A stretch of DNA of 64,000 bases, from assembly GCA_029216955.1 (NCBI GenBank), contig JANAVB010006998.1, forward strand, positions 124,001 to 188,000, in the 5' to 3' direction. Position 1 is the stretch's first letter, and the number at the start of each line of letters is the position of its first letter. This DNA comes from Iris pallida (Eukaryota; Streptophyta; Magnoliopsida; Asparagales; Iridaceae). The notes beneath the pieces were generated by a model, which was not told where the DNA came from, made no database searches, and was given only the letters and a program-made list of their open reading frames with translations. Both the position numbers and the translations under genes were made by a program. Of the stretch, positions 10,804 through 23,440 are shown one piece after another.

Positions 10804-13476
10804 TGTAAACCCCCTAATTTATTAAAATATTTAAATTTAGTTTTGTGTAGAAATTTGTGCTAAAATATATGTATGCATAATATTAGAAGTGTGAAATAAT
10901 AGTAATAGCAAATACTTAAGTTAATGCATAGTATGTGTGTAAGTTTATATGATATATTTATATGTATATATGTATGTGTGTATGTGTTGATTTATTAAGT
11001 GTATATATTTATATATACATATATGTGAGAATATATGTGTATATAAATATATCTAAATTATTTAGTTATTGAAAAAAGTTTTTTTTAATTAGAAATAATA
11101 AATAAAAATAAAATTTGGATATTTAAATAAAGTAATAATAGAAAAATAGAAAATAGTTTTAAAAAAGAATTTTAATAAAGAAAATAAAAGAATAAGAAAA
11201 GAAAAAGAAATGAAAAAAGAAAAGAAAATAATAAGAAAAGAAAAAGAAATGAAAAAAGAAATGAAAAGAATAAGAAATGAAAAGAACTGGAAAAAAAAAA
11301 AGTAAAACTTCACCCACCCACTTAAGTGGGCGGGCCCCCCTTTCCTTCCTAAGCACTGCTGCTACAGCATGCTTATAAACCAACACTAACCCGTGAAAGC
11401 CCAAAATAGATTAATTAGAATCCTAGTAGTTTTAGGTTTTGCCAAAACTTGTCATATATATATCTTCCTCCATAGACCTCAAAACCCTAGACTCCCAAAA
11501 CGAAAATTATTGCAGAACATACCCTCTTCATCTACGAGTTCGTTTCACCAGCAACGGAGTTGTGTGTGCGACGAACGAAGCATCGAAAGTCAGTCCCTCG
11601 TCATCCACGAAGCAGTTTTCCCACTCAAGGTACCCTATTTCCCGACGACGTAACTTTTTACTCGTAACACCGATTTTCGATCCGTAAAATTTTCTGGAAA
11701 GTAGACCTGACCCTCTTCGAGATCCTCTAGATGGATTTTGTCATAACCATCAAACTGGTTCGAAAAATTGAACCGAATTTAGCAAAAAATCTATTTTTTG
11801 GAGTGTTAAAAATAATTCTAAATGATAACTTGTCGGCCAATTTTCTTGATGTGCACTAAAAACTTGTAGAGACTAATTGAAAGCAGTAAAAGACAACATA
11901 ACCGAGATCACAACGCATCTTCTAAATCGTCGTTTCGATTAACGTGTAAAAAGTAAATTGATGTTGAAGTTGGAAAAAAAACTGTGTTCATTTATATAAA
12001 ATTCTAAAATTTTCTCGATACGGCGTGTGCCCCGACGAACCGGGCAACGTGGTCGCACGCTGTACTCATCGAAAGGCGGGTATAGACGTTGCTGACGTAT
12101 GGGAACTGACGGAACTCAGTTCCATCGCGTGTGTGCAACGAAATTAGTTCGTATCCGTCAAGATACCCCTGTATCGACATTTTACAAACTTGACCCTAAC
12201 TTCGTGTATAGTCGTCAAATCGCGACAAAACTTACGCCAACAGGTCCAAATCAAAATTTTGGTCCCGTGTGCCAAGTTTGGTTCGATTCCGAGAAGGTCG
12301 ATCGGAACCCCTTTTTGGCGGACCCGCGACCCACTCAAATGGGTGATTTTGTACGCGGCTCATCGGAATCCAAAACTGGACATACCGTTGAGTTCCTCTC
12401 CTCAAACTGAATCTGTAGACATATAGTTTGACGACTTTAGAGACCATAGACTTTGACACGCGTTTCTGTGTAAAGCAGGTCCACCGACGGATATCATTTT
12501 TACCACGTGATATGAGTCACATGTAGGACACGTACCCGCACAGTCGGCTGGCCACCAATACATATGGAGCGTGCGATGGATAGGAGTAACTGCCAATAGA
12601 ATTGTATGTTAGAAGACTTGGCGGTTACTAGAGGTTCATATCAGTCATGGAGATGATGGTACTAGGCATTAGATGGGGAGAACAGTACCTGACGTATGGG
12701 CTTCTTTGCACTTCCCAGATTACCTGTGCGCTCCCCCGGAGAAGCAGGCCCCAGGTGCCCTCTGACGCTTTTCAGAGTGTTATGGACGTAGCCCCTTGCA
12801 CATGATGTCCTCTGACGATCTTCGGACGTTATGGACGTAGGACCCTAGTGCCCTTTACGGGAACTATGCCGATCTCATTTACAGCCAGGGCTCATATGTC
12901 GAAGGATTGTTTCTCAAAACTGCATATTCACAGTAGATTGGTCAGGGACCCGATTGCATGCATCCTTCCTTTTCTATTATATTATCACAGTTTATATGCT
13001 TGGTGTTTTCTTGTATCCTGTTACATCACTCTGAGGACCTGGTTATCTCTCCAAGATTAGACGACTTCCCACAGGAGTACGGGGTGTCATTGGGTTCAGC
13101 TTACATCGATGACGAGGCAGTTCCTACTGATTTCTAGTCTATTCTTTATTTAAGACATTAGTGGACATTATTTTTACATCTCTTTTCTTTCTATTTTGTG
13201 GAGGTTTGACTCCGATCTTGTGAGACTATTTTCATAGCTGTTTGGAGTGAGCATGTTCACTCGGCTATCTTTTGATACACTTATTTATTATTTGGACTCT
13301 ATTATCTTCTGTGTTGAGCTGTGATGAGATTAGATTATATTATTCTGGCCTATGATTATTTTATTTATAGCTTATGTGCATATATGAGGATTCCATATAT
13401 TTGAGTATTCTTCGTACATGTGCAGCTGGCATGTTCACGTACTTGGTCCTATGTATTTTGGGACTGGGGCTTTACA
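10804..13476 (+). repeat. 3' LTR of the first Tekay/Del element
   Basis: This 2,673-bp LTR runs from TGTAAACCCCC to GGGGCTTTACA. It is about 380 bp shorter than the 5' copy, mainly because about 410 bp are lost at the junction near 12,494. The purine-rich tract (about 11,165-11,300) differs in length and pattern. A TATA box is at about 11,372-11,380. Divergence and indels indicate an old insertion. Confidence 0.92.
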
Positions 13477-13481
13477 AATAG
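13477..13481. repeat. Target-site duplication AATAG (right)
   Basis: Exact copy of 2,737-2,741; after it the Tat element resumes. Confidence 0.92.
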
Positions 13482-14320
13482 CCTTGACGGTTGAAACAAA
13501 AAATAACGGTTACAAACAAAAGTCTAAGGGATACATATACGGTTGATATTATCCCTTAGAGCCGCAATTTCGACTTCAGACTTCGCGGTAGCTCGACGGC
13601 GGGCCTCTTCTTGACAGACGGCTTCATCCTCAAAAAGAATTAGACTCAGATGCTCTTCCTCCAACTTCGCCATCTGTTCTTCTAAATGAGTAGAAGTGGT
13701 GGCGGTCATGGCAGCCTGAGCCAAGTAATCCTCCTGCTCAGATATTGCCATCCTCAAGTCAGCTTCCAGTTGAGCAATCTCGCTCTTGATCTGCGTAATG
13801 CGATTATACTTCTCGGTGATCTGTGCAGCCAGTTTATTCCTTGAGGTAGCACACGCCTCAATTGCAGCGTTGAACTGACCATACTAGTCAACTAATTCGA
13901 TGATCTCTCGAACAAGGACATCCTTCCTCGCCTGGAAAGTAGCATTCTCCTCCGCAAGAGCCGTGATCAAAGCCTCGTCTTCTGCACGGAACAGCGACGT
14001 CAGGCTCTGCTATTTGGTATCCTGGAACCTGGCTACCAGACCCTCAAGGTCATTCAGAACTTTCCTCACAGTATTAGCCCGCTCTTCATAGTCGTCAATG
14101 CTCTCGAGGACCGTCATTTGGCATTCGGCAACAGCCTTCACAGGGTTAAAGGCAGCATTTCGATTCAGGACTCCAGGAAGCTTTACTTTTAGCATAGAAT
14201 AGAAAGCTTTGATGACTTCCTGGGCCATCTCGTTATCTTCAGTGGAGGTCGTCGGGGAGGAGGCTTGGAGAGTTTCTTCCACTCCAGGAAGGAATACCTG
14301 ACAAAAAGCCGAACCTGATA

Positions 14321-14589
<269 letters not shown>

Positions 14590-14905
14590 TAACCAAAAAG
14601 AAAAAGGAGAAAAATGTGAAAGAGTTGTAATTTCCTACCTTCGGCTTGCTCAACTCCAGCCTGGGCTATGCCATCAGTCTTGGCTTCAGGGAAACCAAGA
14701 GCAGGCCCAGACTGTTCAAGAAGAACAACATCAAGGCCCTGAGCGACATCAGGCCTGATATCTTCCACAATCCCAGCCGAAGCGGGAGCAAATTTAGCAA
14801 CAGCCCCCTCAGCAGGCTGTTCAACCTCTCCTTCTGTAGCCGATATTGGCTCACTAGAAGCTCCCTCTGCAGCAGCGAATTTGGAGGAGCCGGGAACAAC
14901 TTATG

Positions 14906-14910
14906 TCCCT
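14906..14910. repeat. Target-site duplication TCCCT (left)
   Basis: TCCCT precedes the TG end of the solo LTR and is repeated exactly at 17,286-17,290. Confidence 0.9.
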
Positions 14911-17285
14911 TGTAATGCCCCGCTCCGCACGGCACATTACGCTGAAGTGTTGACTCAACGAGTCACGTTGACCGAATAAAATGTATCGATGCAAATCGAT
15001 ACGAGAGTTACTTTGTCCCGAGCAATGCATCAAACTAAGTCGATGCGAAGAGTTGCCTTGCCTTGCCTTGCCTTGTCCGAAAGAATGCATCGACTGAAAT
15101 CGATGCGAAGCGCCGCGTTGCCCCGAAGGATGAGCGCGTTGAATCGGCTCGAAGATTCTAAGAAATCGAATCGACCAAGGCACAAGTCCGAATCGATACA
15201 AGTATTGATTTTAGTTGGTTTCGTGTGCAGGTTATACGTTGACGCAAAAATATTAGAGGTCGATCTTTTGCAATATTTAGTAAAGGGTCCGTGAAATCAA
15301 ATCGTCGCCTTGCGACGGGCTGAGACTTGGGCACGCTAAGGCAAATCGGACGTATGATTTAATGAAGCACGAAGTGCTCGAAAGGCTAAGTCAGGAGAGT
15401 GGTCGTTCAACAAAGTTAGAGAATCGAGCCGCATCGGCTCGGCGAAACGACGAAGGCATATCGACTCAAGGTGGAAGGATTGACTTTTTTTACTCATTCA
15501 TTCGATAAGTCAAATATATTATTGTATGCTAAGTTAACCTATCGACGCCACGGGCGTGGTCCGATCGGAGATAAATCATAGTGTGTGTTGAACACTAAGT
15601 TAGTACAATTGAAATGAAACGTGCATCAATATACACGAGTCACTATGGGACATTGGATATTGCAAAGGCGAGCGCCTCGGCGCGCAAGCCATAAGAACAT
15701 GGGATAACTGTACTCGGCGAGTGCCTTAGTGCACGAACCATACCGTGCCTTCGCACACAAGTTAGAAAGGCTAGAACATTTAAAGACAATAGGCGAGCGC
15801 CCTAGAGCGCAAGCCCGAACATTGAACGCTAAGTTATAGAACATGGGGATACGGTCGAAACGTGCCTACGTGCACGGGATAATAAAAGATGGCTTCGTTG
15901 CGAGAGAATACAGTTATGGCATGAATGTGGCAGAACTGTCGGATATGACATGGTGCCTCGAAAGGTGTTCGAGACCTTCGGGTCGTTCGGTTGACGAGCA
16001 TTGAGTTGAGGCATGATGCCATTAAATAATTGAAACGAAGTATAAAACGTAAGAACACAGAAAGTTAACGGAAGAAATACGAGATGATAAAGTCTGAGTC
16101 TCGGACTCAAGACTATGTTTGGTTGTTTGAATTTGACTGCTTGAATAATAAGGGCGTTGCATGGTCGATGGAATGGACGAGAGATAAAATGTGATATCTC
16201 CCGTGCATGGGTGTTTCCCCCAAACGATTAAATGCCGGAGCGCCCCGGAACCGCTTGGCCTAGGAGGGAATCGAATAATCTTTGTAGGCGCTAAACGAGA
16301 TAGGAAAAGCCGTAAATAATGGTATGCAGCGGGAATGTTTCGGTTGTTGGGACTGTGACCCAACCCGTGAAATGCCGGGCAGCCCGACAAATATTGAGAA
16401 AAGAAAGAGAGAAAAGAAAGGAACTCCTTTAGTCCATTCCGGCACGGATACGCCAACAGCCTTCATATAGTTAAGGAACGATTGGTTGAAAGTGTAGGCA
16501 TATATGCGTCCCGCATATAGATCCTGCTTAGAGATGCACATATAACATGACAGGGAAGGAATGTGGCGTATTCACCTTGCGTCGGTGCAAGGGCGAGTGC
16601 GTCGACTTGGTAAGAAGTCGCGCCACGAATCAAACACAAGTTGCTTGTTTGCTTGCCTATTCAATTCGATAACATGCTGCTATGATAACATGCTTTACGC
16701 TTTCGAATATGCCATGAAATTGACCCTAAGGAGAACATAGCAAGATCATAAGCTAAGTTGCATGATTCAACATAAATATTACAATGTCGGTTTGGAAAGA
16801 TAATCTTTGTATCAGTACATGCGAGGACGAACGTACTGATCCCCCACTAGCTTCATGCAGGGTGCAGGGAATGGATGGCTCACAGCAAAGCATTGCTTGA
16901 ACACGTTGAGGCCCGGAATGCCGAAGCGTATTGAAGCATGCGATCGCATTGACGCTCGGACTATGCAACAGAATTGATGCGGCCGAGATATAGAAGGCAT
17001 GATGTATGGAATGTAAAATCCTTTGTGGGCAAGAGAGAACCTGAGTGTTGTAGCCAACCTGGCATATATGTTAGGCTATCGAAAGCCTTTGTAATCTCAG
17101 TTTCGAATATCAATAAAGAGAATTGTTTCGTATACTCTATTTTTCTTTCGTTGTAAATATCGAATCAAAAGATAACCATTTGAGAACTTGTCATCTTGCC
17201 TTGCACGAGCACAACTCCAAGCTCGTGCGGCATCACGCTCCCTGCGAGGGCGATGATTCGGATGATTCCGGGTTGGGGCGTGACA
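14911..17285. mobile_element. Solo LTR (2,375 bp) inside the antisense Tat gene
   Basis: It begins TGTAATGCCCC, ends GGGGCGTGACA and is flanked by the exact 5-bp duplication TCCCT. No gag, pol, primer site or second LTR was seen inside, so it is best read as a solo LTR left by recombination between two LTRs. The TGTAAnnCCCC / GGGGCGTGACA ends resemble those of the two Tekay/Del elements in this window. It holds small imperfect repeats around ATCGATGCGAAG, a CCTTG run near 15,055-15,080, and GCGAGCGCC-type blocks at 15,670-15,810. Orientation is inferred as + from these ends. The small ORFs are not supported. Confidence 0.88.
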
Positions 17286-17290
17286 TCCCT
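17286..17290. repeat. Target-site duplication TCCCT (right)
   Basis: Exact copy of 14,906-14,910. The antisense Tat reading frame continues to the right of it. Confidence 0.9.
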
Positions 17291-20269
17291 TCCCTAATGT
17301 CTAGGGCTATCTTCACGAGGGGTTCCTTCCCCTTGTCTACAAGGGAATATACAGTCGTGGTCAGCCTCACAAGGATCACGCAAAATTGAAGTCGAAAAAT
17401 CTCATCCGAAGAGAGGCACAAAGATAACGTACCCGCAGGAGGATGAGCCAATTGGACTTGATTATCATCTAAGTCCCTCATCACGGCTCCAATCGTAGAC
17501 ATATCTGCCAGAGAAATTTCATAGGAGGGACTGATCTTTTGGTTGTCATCATGGTCTGGGCCTTCGCCCTGATCACCCCGTCGCTCAACTCTTACAACTG
17601 AAGAAGACCCGCCCTCATCCATCGGTCGAGCACGGACAGGGGACACCGTTGTCGCATCCACCTCCTCAGATGAGGAGGCACCTACCTCAGCTACAACTTC
17701 AAGGTCATGTGCAAAGGACAAACGTAAGGGTGAGAAAGCCTCCAAAGGTTTGACCATAATAGCTATGGAGTTTAGGAAGGGATCTACCTCCCGAATGGTA
17801 ACGGCTTGCGATGCCGTCTGCCGAGAAGACCGTCTGGGAAGAGGCAAGCCAGCACCTATGTCTGCAACCTTCTTCCTCCTTCGGGAAATAACCACCTTCT
17901 TCCTTTTAGGCCGTGCAACCTGTTCGGTGGAAGCTTTCCTCTTATGAGGAATGTCGGAAGGAGGTTCTTCAGTATCCTCTCTCCGAGGTGCTGTAATGAT
18001 AGGCTCCTCAACAACAACTCTCTGTTGTGGCGCTACAGCCGGTTCAACTATAGGCACGGCACCTTCCTTTCTGCTACTCCCCATCACGTGCACTCGTCCT
18101 ATATCAGCAAGGGTAGGGACAAGCCTAGTCTCCGATATAAAACTATGGTCACGGTCATACCGAGAAGGAAGGGTAATGACCTGAATATAGAACTTAGCAG
18201 CAGCAAAGAGCATGTGAGTGTCGGGTTTATCTTCAGGCAAGGTAAAAACTGCCCATGTACATCCAGCATTATAGTAGCCCCATGCACGTGCCCCATCGAT
18301 CAGACTCCCTATCGACTGGAGATGAGGACTGGGATTGCCCAAGAGAAGCTGGTTGTAGCCGAATTGCCGTCCAAAGTGACTCGACAAATAAGGTTCCAGG
18401 AAAGTGTGGTTCCTGTTCCTGAACACCAGATGGGAAGGCCTAATAGATTGGAGCCAACGAAATGCCCCAATAGGAAGGCTAGTAGTGAGTGCCCCTCATC
18501 TACTAGGGTGTCTCCCGTGCGACCACCACCAGACGGAGGTGATACTCTGAAGAATTCATAATTCTGCAGAAAACTCAAAGCCCTCCTGTAAACAGCACCC
18601 CTGTAACGGTCCAATCCGTGTCTCTGAACCTTCGAAGGAAGGCATCTCCCGTCAAAGAATCTGCCATCAGCCCGACGTTCATCAATTTAGGACAATGCAG
18701 CACCAGCCACCCCATCAGATAGTGGAAGGGTAACTCAGTCCTAGCAAAATCCTTCCTGCCTTCGGGTGTTATCGTGTTCACAACAAAATATCGCAAACCC
18801 CGTTGGATGGCACAGACCATCACTGGAAGCAGAGCAAGATGGCGTCCAAAGGCCAGCTTTACAGTCGGGAGTATCATGCCCCCGATTATTCTTTCAATAG
18901 ATCCTGAACCACCAGGGACTACGCAGTTACGAAGCCATATCATCAGGAAAGCAGCTAGCACCGCCTTTTCTGACATCTTGAACTCGGCTTGCCTGAAGAA
19001 ATGATAAATCAGGGAGTTTCCCTCAGGATTATCACTATTTTTGGCATCCACAGCTCCATAGTCTGCCATCAACTGCTCTATCTCAGACCTCGTCAAGGGC
19101 TTGCGAGACAAAAATGAGACTGGGTCGTTGCCCCTTCTCTGGTGAAAACATAGTAAGTCCAGGCCCTCGTATGTGAAAGGGACCCCTCAGTCTTACCCTT
19201 CTTCGTAATCTGGTGACAAATAAAAAAGTGACAAAGTAACTCTTTATACACATTCATCATCTCGGAGTTCTCCTTCTCCAAATTCAGGAGCTCCGCATCA
19301 CAGGGGACGTATTCTGCGTATGGCTCCATCCCCAAGGGAAGTTTGGATATCGCCTGCATCTCATGAAGAGCCAAACACATCTCCCCATCCGGAGTAAAGA
19401 AGGTGCACGTATGATGGTTGTACAATTCTGCCAAAGAGACAAACATCGGCCAGTTAACCTTAATACCATATTGGGTGGCCCTGACGGCATAAAGAAGACC
19501 GACAGCTTTTAGCGTGGCCTCGTAAGTCGAGAGCACCCATCCAGTAAGGTCACTCCAGAACAGAATGCCTCCAGCCTTCCATCCGCATCTTTCCTTCCGG
19601 ATATGACTCCTTCTTCGACAACATCAAGTTGGAGAGAGTCTCAGCAGCATAGGGATAAAGATCAGTCGGGACATCGTTCAGTATAACACCCGGTTGTAGC
19701 CCCCTCATGGAATAGGACGTGGAACCCTTGACACACTTGAACGTGTCCTTCTTCCGGTCACCAGAATTGAACTGGATCCTACCATAAACAACCCCAGGCA
19801 GTTTAGGGGTCAGGTCCCATTTTATTTGCCTCTGCACAGCCAGATCAGCAAACGCAGACAGAGGGTATTGGTGCTTCATCGATGGCAGCCCTATTCTTTG
19901 GTCATTTAACGTAACTACCAAAGGATCTTCCAGACATATTGTCGCATCATCCTCGAATCCTGCACTGTCACCGAACAGGAAGTACGGCTTCTTCCAACGG
20001 CATGTTCCTCCGAGCTTCTCATTATTAATCATCTGCTTCAGAAAAGTTTTGTCATGTTCAATTATAGCGATCGTCCGTTTCATAGGTTGGTCATGACTTA
20101 TCTTGGCCTGAACATTGCTGACCATGTTGGTTATAAGGCTTGTGCCGAGGACGTGGCAAGCAGAGACGAAAGGGATACCGCCAAGCTCCTACAAACATGT
20201 TTACTACAAGTACAGAAGTGAAAGTCAGACTCAGAATCCGCAAGAAAAACAAAGTACTGAAGGGCTCTT

Positions 20270-21510
20270 ATGCGCCCAAAGGGCTATGTGCCCAAAGCAT
20301 CATGCGCCCAAAACAAACATGTAGGCACATAACGTAAAGTAGTTATGTGGGCGCATAACATGCCACAGCATGTGGGCGCATAACATGGCAACTTGTAGGC
20401 GCATAGCATACTACAGTGTTGGCGCATGACTTTTGTGGACGCATAAGAATGCTCACAGAAGTATGTTGTCTTAGGCGCATGCGCCCAGGCAGAAGAAAAG
20501 TCTGAGCATCGCAAATTAACGCTCGAGACTTTATTTTTTGAGACGTGGCCTCACCCAGAATCGGATCCTGGACTGGTGAGAACGCTGCCGCAGAAAGAGA
20601 GCCACTCGGTGCAGCCCCCTTGCCCTTCGTAGATCTCTTTGCGATCTTGGGAGACATGGTTCGTAAAGAAAGAAGAAGAAGAGTCTTTTGAAAGTTCTAA
20701 GAGAAATGAGAATAATGAACTTTCTCTCTTTTTCAAAGACTATTTATAGGCATGGGCCACTTCCTATGCGCCCACTATTTTCTATGTGCCTATGCGTCCA
20801 TTAAGCGCTATGTGCCCACCATGGCTTATGCGCCCACGTAAAGATCCAGCCTCTTATACACTATGCGACTGTCACTTGCAGACATGGACAACGTATGAAG
20901 GATGGACCTCTTCAAATTCTACCCCGATGAATCTGTCAGTTCAGATTTTCGAGGAAGATCTCGACAGTCGTCTCTCTGACAGGCTGACCAAAACTCTATG
21001 CGCCCAAAGAGAGAGCTGTGCCATGCCCCCACTGCATCACGATTAGACGGTCCATGCTTCTTTCAAAGTATTTCGAACTCATTCAAGTATCAAAATTTTG
21101 AAAGGGGTCTTGTAAAAGCATGAAAATTTTAGCAAAGAAGGCTTATGCGCCCAAGCCTATGAGGACATATGTGCCCCTGTGAAAACTCTATGCCACCAAG
21201 CCATCCTGTGAAGCTCTATGCGCCCAAGTCACCCTGTGAAGCTCTATGCGCCCAAGACAAGCTCCCTCAGAAAGAGGGCACATAGCCTGAAACAGGACTA
21301 TGCACCCAAGCCTGACTCGGTCAAAGCCACGATCAAAATGTGCACCGAAGCGTACGGCCACGTCAGTCTCCACGAGCAGTCGTGCACCGAAGCATACGGC
21401 CACGTCAACACCACGACCAACCCACGATCTTGCAGCCTGCATGCGCCTACACCCTATGTGCCCAAGGCAGGACTATGTGCCCACACGAAATCCAGTGTAT
21501 TTTCTAATGT
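20270..21510. repeat. Interspersed decamer array CTATGYGCCCA, both orientations
   Basis: More than twenty copies of TATGCGCCCA or TATGTGCCCA occur in this interval. They read forward at 20,270-20,310 and 20,760-21,480 and reversed (TGGGCGCATA) at about 20,345-20,480. Examples are at 20,269, 20,347, 20,370, 21,000, 21,143, 21,220, 21,247 and 21,475. A perfect 12-bp palindrome, GGCGCATGCGCC, is at about 20,474-20,485. The array covers the first intron of the antisense gene, its promoter side and the probable 3' LTR of the Tat element. Confidence 0.8.
20741..20750 (-). promoter_or_regulatory. TATA box for the antisense Tat gene
   Basis: On the minus strand this reads CCTATAAATA, a strong plant TATA element, 84 bp upstream of the ATG at 20,657. 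The interval between is A/G/T-rich with no upstream ATG closer in that frame that would compete. It suggests that the antisense gene has its own promoter in or near the 3' LTR. Confidence 0.6.
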
Positions 21511-21848
21511 GGGCACATAACATCATTCCAGCTCAGAAACTACTATAAAAATGGATCTCATCCCTCTTCAAAACAGAGAACGGAGAGCATTTTCAAGAGC
21601 CAAATTGCTGCACTTCTTGCCAGTGAGCCGAGAGTTAGCAATTTTCTTAGATTTTCTCCCACTTTTGTAATCGGAGTGTCAACGGAGTAAAGGAGCAACT
21701 GCCGCTCGATCTCATCGTCTTATTCCCCAAAATTCTTTTTTGTACTCGGGGATCCTCAGCGCAGGATCTCTCAGGCATACTCGATTTGTGGTGCCTTGTG
21801 CCAATAAAGAAAAGACAGTGTTTCTTCTTCTTTTTGTGTGTATCCACA
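21200..21848 (+). repeat. Probable distal part of the Tat 3' LTR (U3-R-U5)
   Basis: A TATA box (CTATAAAA, 21,543-21,550) is followed by a leader-like segment and an AATAAAG signal at about 21,803. A plausible CA end lies near 21,848 (ATCCACA). The position, downstream of the antisense gene, is where a Tat 3' LTR belongs. The left boundary was not found and the other LTR is outside the window, so the extent is inferred. Confidence 0.5.
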
Positions 21849-21908
21849 ATGAGTATTTATCTGCTCCGTAGACATGGTTGCCATAATCCTAAAGTCTCTG
21901 ATACCAGA

Positions 21909-22064
21909 TGTTGGGAATCGAACACCCTACAATCATTCCAATATTGTGACTGAGGCATTGCCACAAGAAAAACTTAGGTCAACCCACATAAAATAACCTA
22001 CCCCTAGCTAACAAAAATTAAGATAAAGACAAGAATATGGGGGTGACTACGTCACCTAGATAAA

Positions 22065-22096
<32 letters not shown>

Positions 22097-22719
22097 ACTT
22101 AGATGAAATTATAAGATTTACAAAAAACTAATGTTAAACCCGTTGCCCTAATAGGTTCAACCCCTCACCCACACTCAAGAGTAAACGACAAAGATTACAA
22201 TGAAATACTCACCAACCCGTAGCAATCTTCATAACCAAAGTTGATGACTCTTCGATCAGATATTCACCTGCATTCTATCTTGTATGGCAAAATTCCTAAG
22301 AGCAAAGTGTGGACTTTCTCTCTTAGATCTCATGTGGACGAGCATCCTGAATCTCAACTTTTATGCTATAGTTTGTGCCTCTACCCTCAACACATAAGAA
22401 TAAGAAGAAGAAAAAAAATCATATTCTAGGTCATAATAGGATTTCTTAAATAGGAAATCCTAAGATAATAATCCTATTACACCTAAAGTAGCCCATCAAT
22501 ATCCTAAGATAATAATCCTATCACACCTAAAGTAGCCCATCAACATCCTATTCTAGATCATAATAGAATTTTCCAAATAGGAAACCCTAAATAAGAATCA
22601 TATCATATCTAAAATAGCCCAACACCAAGTATGGACATCCAAATTTAATCAAATCAAATATTTAATCAGATTTAAAATTCACATATATGATGTTACCAAA
22701 TCCAGACTGGACTCCAACA
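21909..22719 (-). mobile_element. Copia LTR remnant, minus orientation, with adjoining primer site
   Basis: The 811-bp segment starts TGTTGGG and ends CTCCAACA, the ends typical of Ty1/copia. Directly to its left, 21,896-21,906 reads TCTGATACCA, the reverse of the TGGTATCAGA initiator Met-tRNA site. It is therefore the 5' LTR of a minus-strand element whose internal part is lost after some 60 bp. No matching 5-bp duplication is present (CCAGA against GGCTC). It contains a short (TA)n at 22,069-22,096 and a 44-bp tandem duplication at 22,457-22,544. It is not visibly the same family as the copia element at 23.9 kb. Confidence 0.75.
22457..22544. repeat. 44-bp direct tandem duplication
   Basis: Two adjacent 44-bp units, 22,457-22,500 and 22,501-22,544, differ at only two positions. 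A decayed third unit may follow to about 22,625. It lies in the copia LTR remnant. Confidence 0.85.
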
Positions 22720-23180
22720 GGGCTCGCCGACTTTAAAACAAGCATTGACCCGAAGTCTTGCAGACTTCAATCTCTTTCAAGAAAGATTGTGATATTTTTA
22801 GAATAATTAAATATCTTAATTTACAACTCAATTTGTACTCTATCACAAGTGTGTAATGGCAAGTAAAAGCTCTTGAATATGGAAAGGTTAATAGTATAAA
22901 AATTTCATGAGACATTGATAACATATAAGAACCAAGCTAAAAAAAGAGTCACTATGTAGCAGCAGAATATTGTTTGTATACAACTGCACATTAACGATTA
23001 AAATTACAGTCGTTAAAATCTAGTTGTTAAAAGAAATCGACTAAAACTTACAGAGAAGAGAAGTATACTGATAGTACACTAGCAGTATACTTCCAATATA
23101 TTGTGAAAATAATTTTTGGCTCAATAGTAACTTGCTCGATTAAAATGGTTCAAAAATAGTGCACTGACATGTAATAAATC
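22720..23180. other. Unassigned spacer
   Basis: AT-rich DNA with no convincing ORF, LTR end or RNA gene. It joins the copia LTR remnant to the Ty3 integrase scrap and may be more of that decayed element. Confidence 0.4.
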
Positions 23181-23184
23181 AATC

Positions 23185-23440
23185 TTGAGTTTTGTACAAG
23201 AGAATGGAAGGACACAACATATGGATCCTTACACCCTACTACTGGTTCCGAAAAATATTTGGGTAGACTTGTCCATGGATTTCATGTTAGAGCAATCAAG
23301 AACTCATCAGGACTCTGATTCGATATTGATATGCGAACTGGTTCTCAAAGATGGTCAATTTCATATCTTGCAAGAGGACGACGGATGCGACGCATGTGAA
23401 AATATTATTCTTTTCTGATGAGTTGTTGGTGTTCAAGGAG
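23185..23440 (+). pseudogene. Ty3 integrase fragment, frameshifted
   Basis: In one frame the segment YTLLLVPKNIWVDLSMDFML matches the start of a Ty3 integrase core, which in many plant chromoviruses reads PVP..PWEDLSMDF. After a frameshift near 23,340 a second frame gives FISCKRTTDATHVKILFF, the next conserved stretch. The last catalytic Glu region and chromodomain were not recognised. This is an old remnant interrupted downstream by the copia element at 23,896. Confidence 0.7.

Larger units (their letters stand above)
2742..13476 (+). mobile_element. Complete but dead Ty3 Tekay/Del-type chromovirus inserted in the Tat element
   Basis: The 10.7-kb element has two LTRs, gag, pol and a chromodomain-like C-terminus, and is bounded by an exact 5-bp duplication. 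Both LTRs begin TGTAAACCCC; they end GGGGCGTTACA and GGGGCTTTACA. Domain order is gag - protease - RT - RNase H - integrase - chromodomain, the chromovirus order. More than ten stops and several frameshifts make it non-autonomous. It lies wholly inside the 3' region of the Tat element, so it is younger than that element. Confidence 0.92.
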
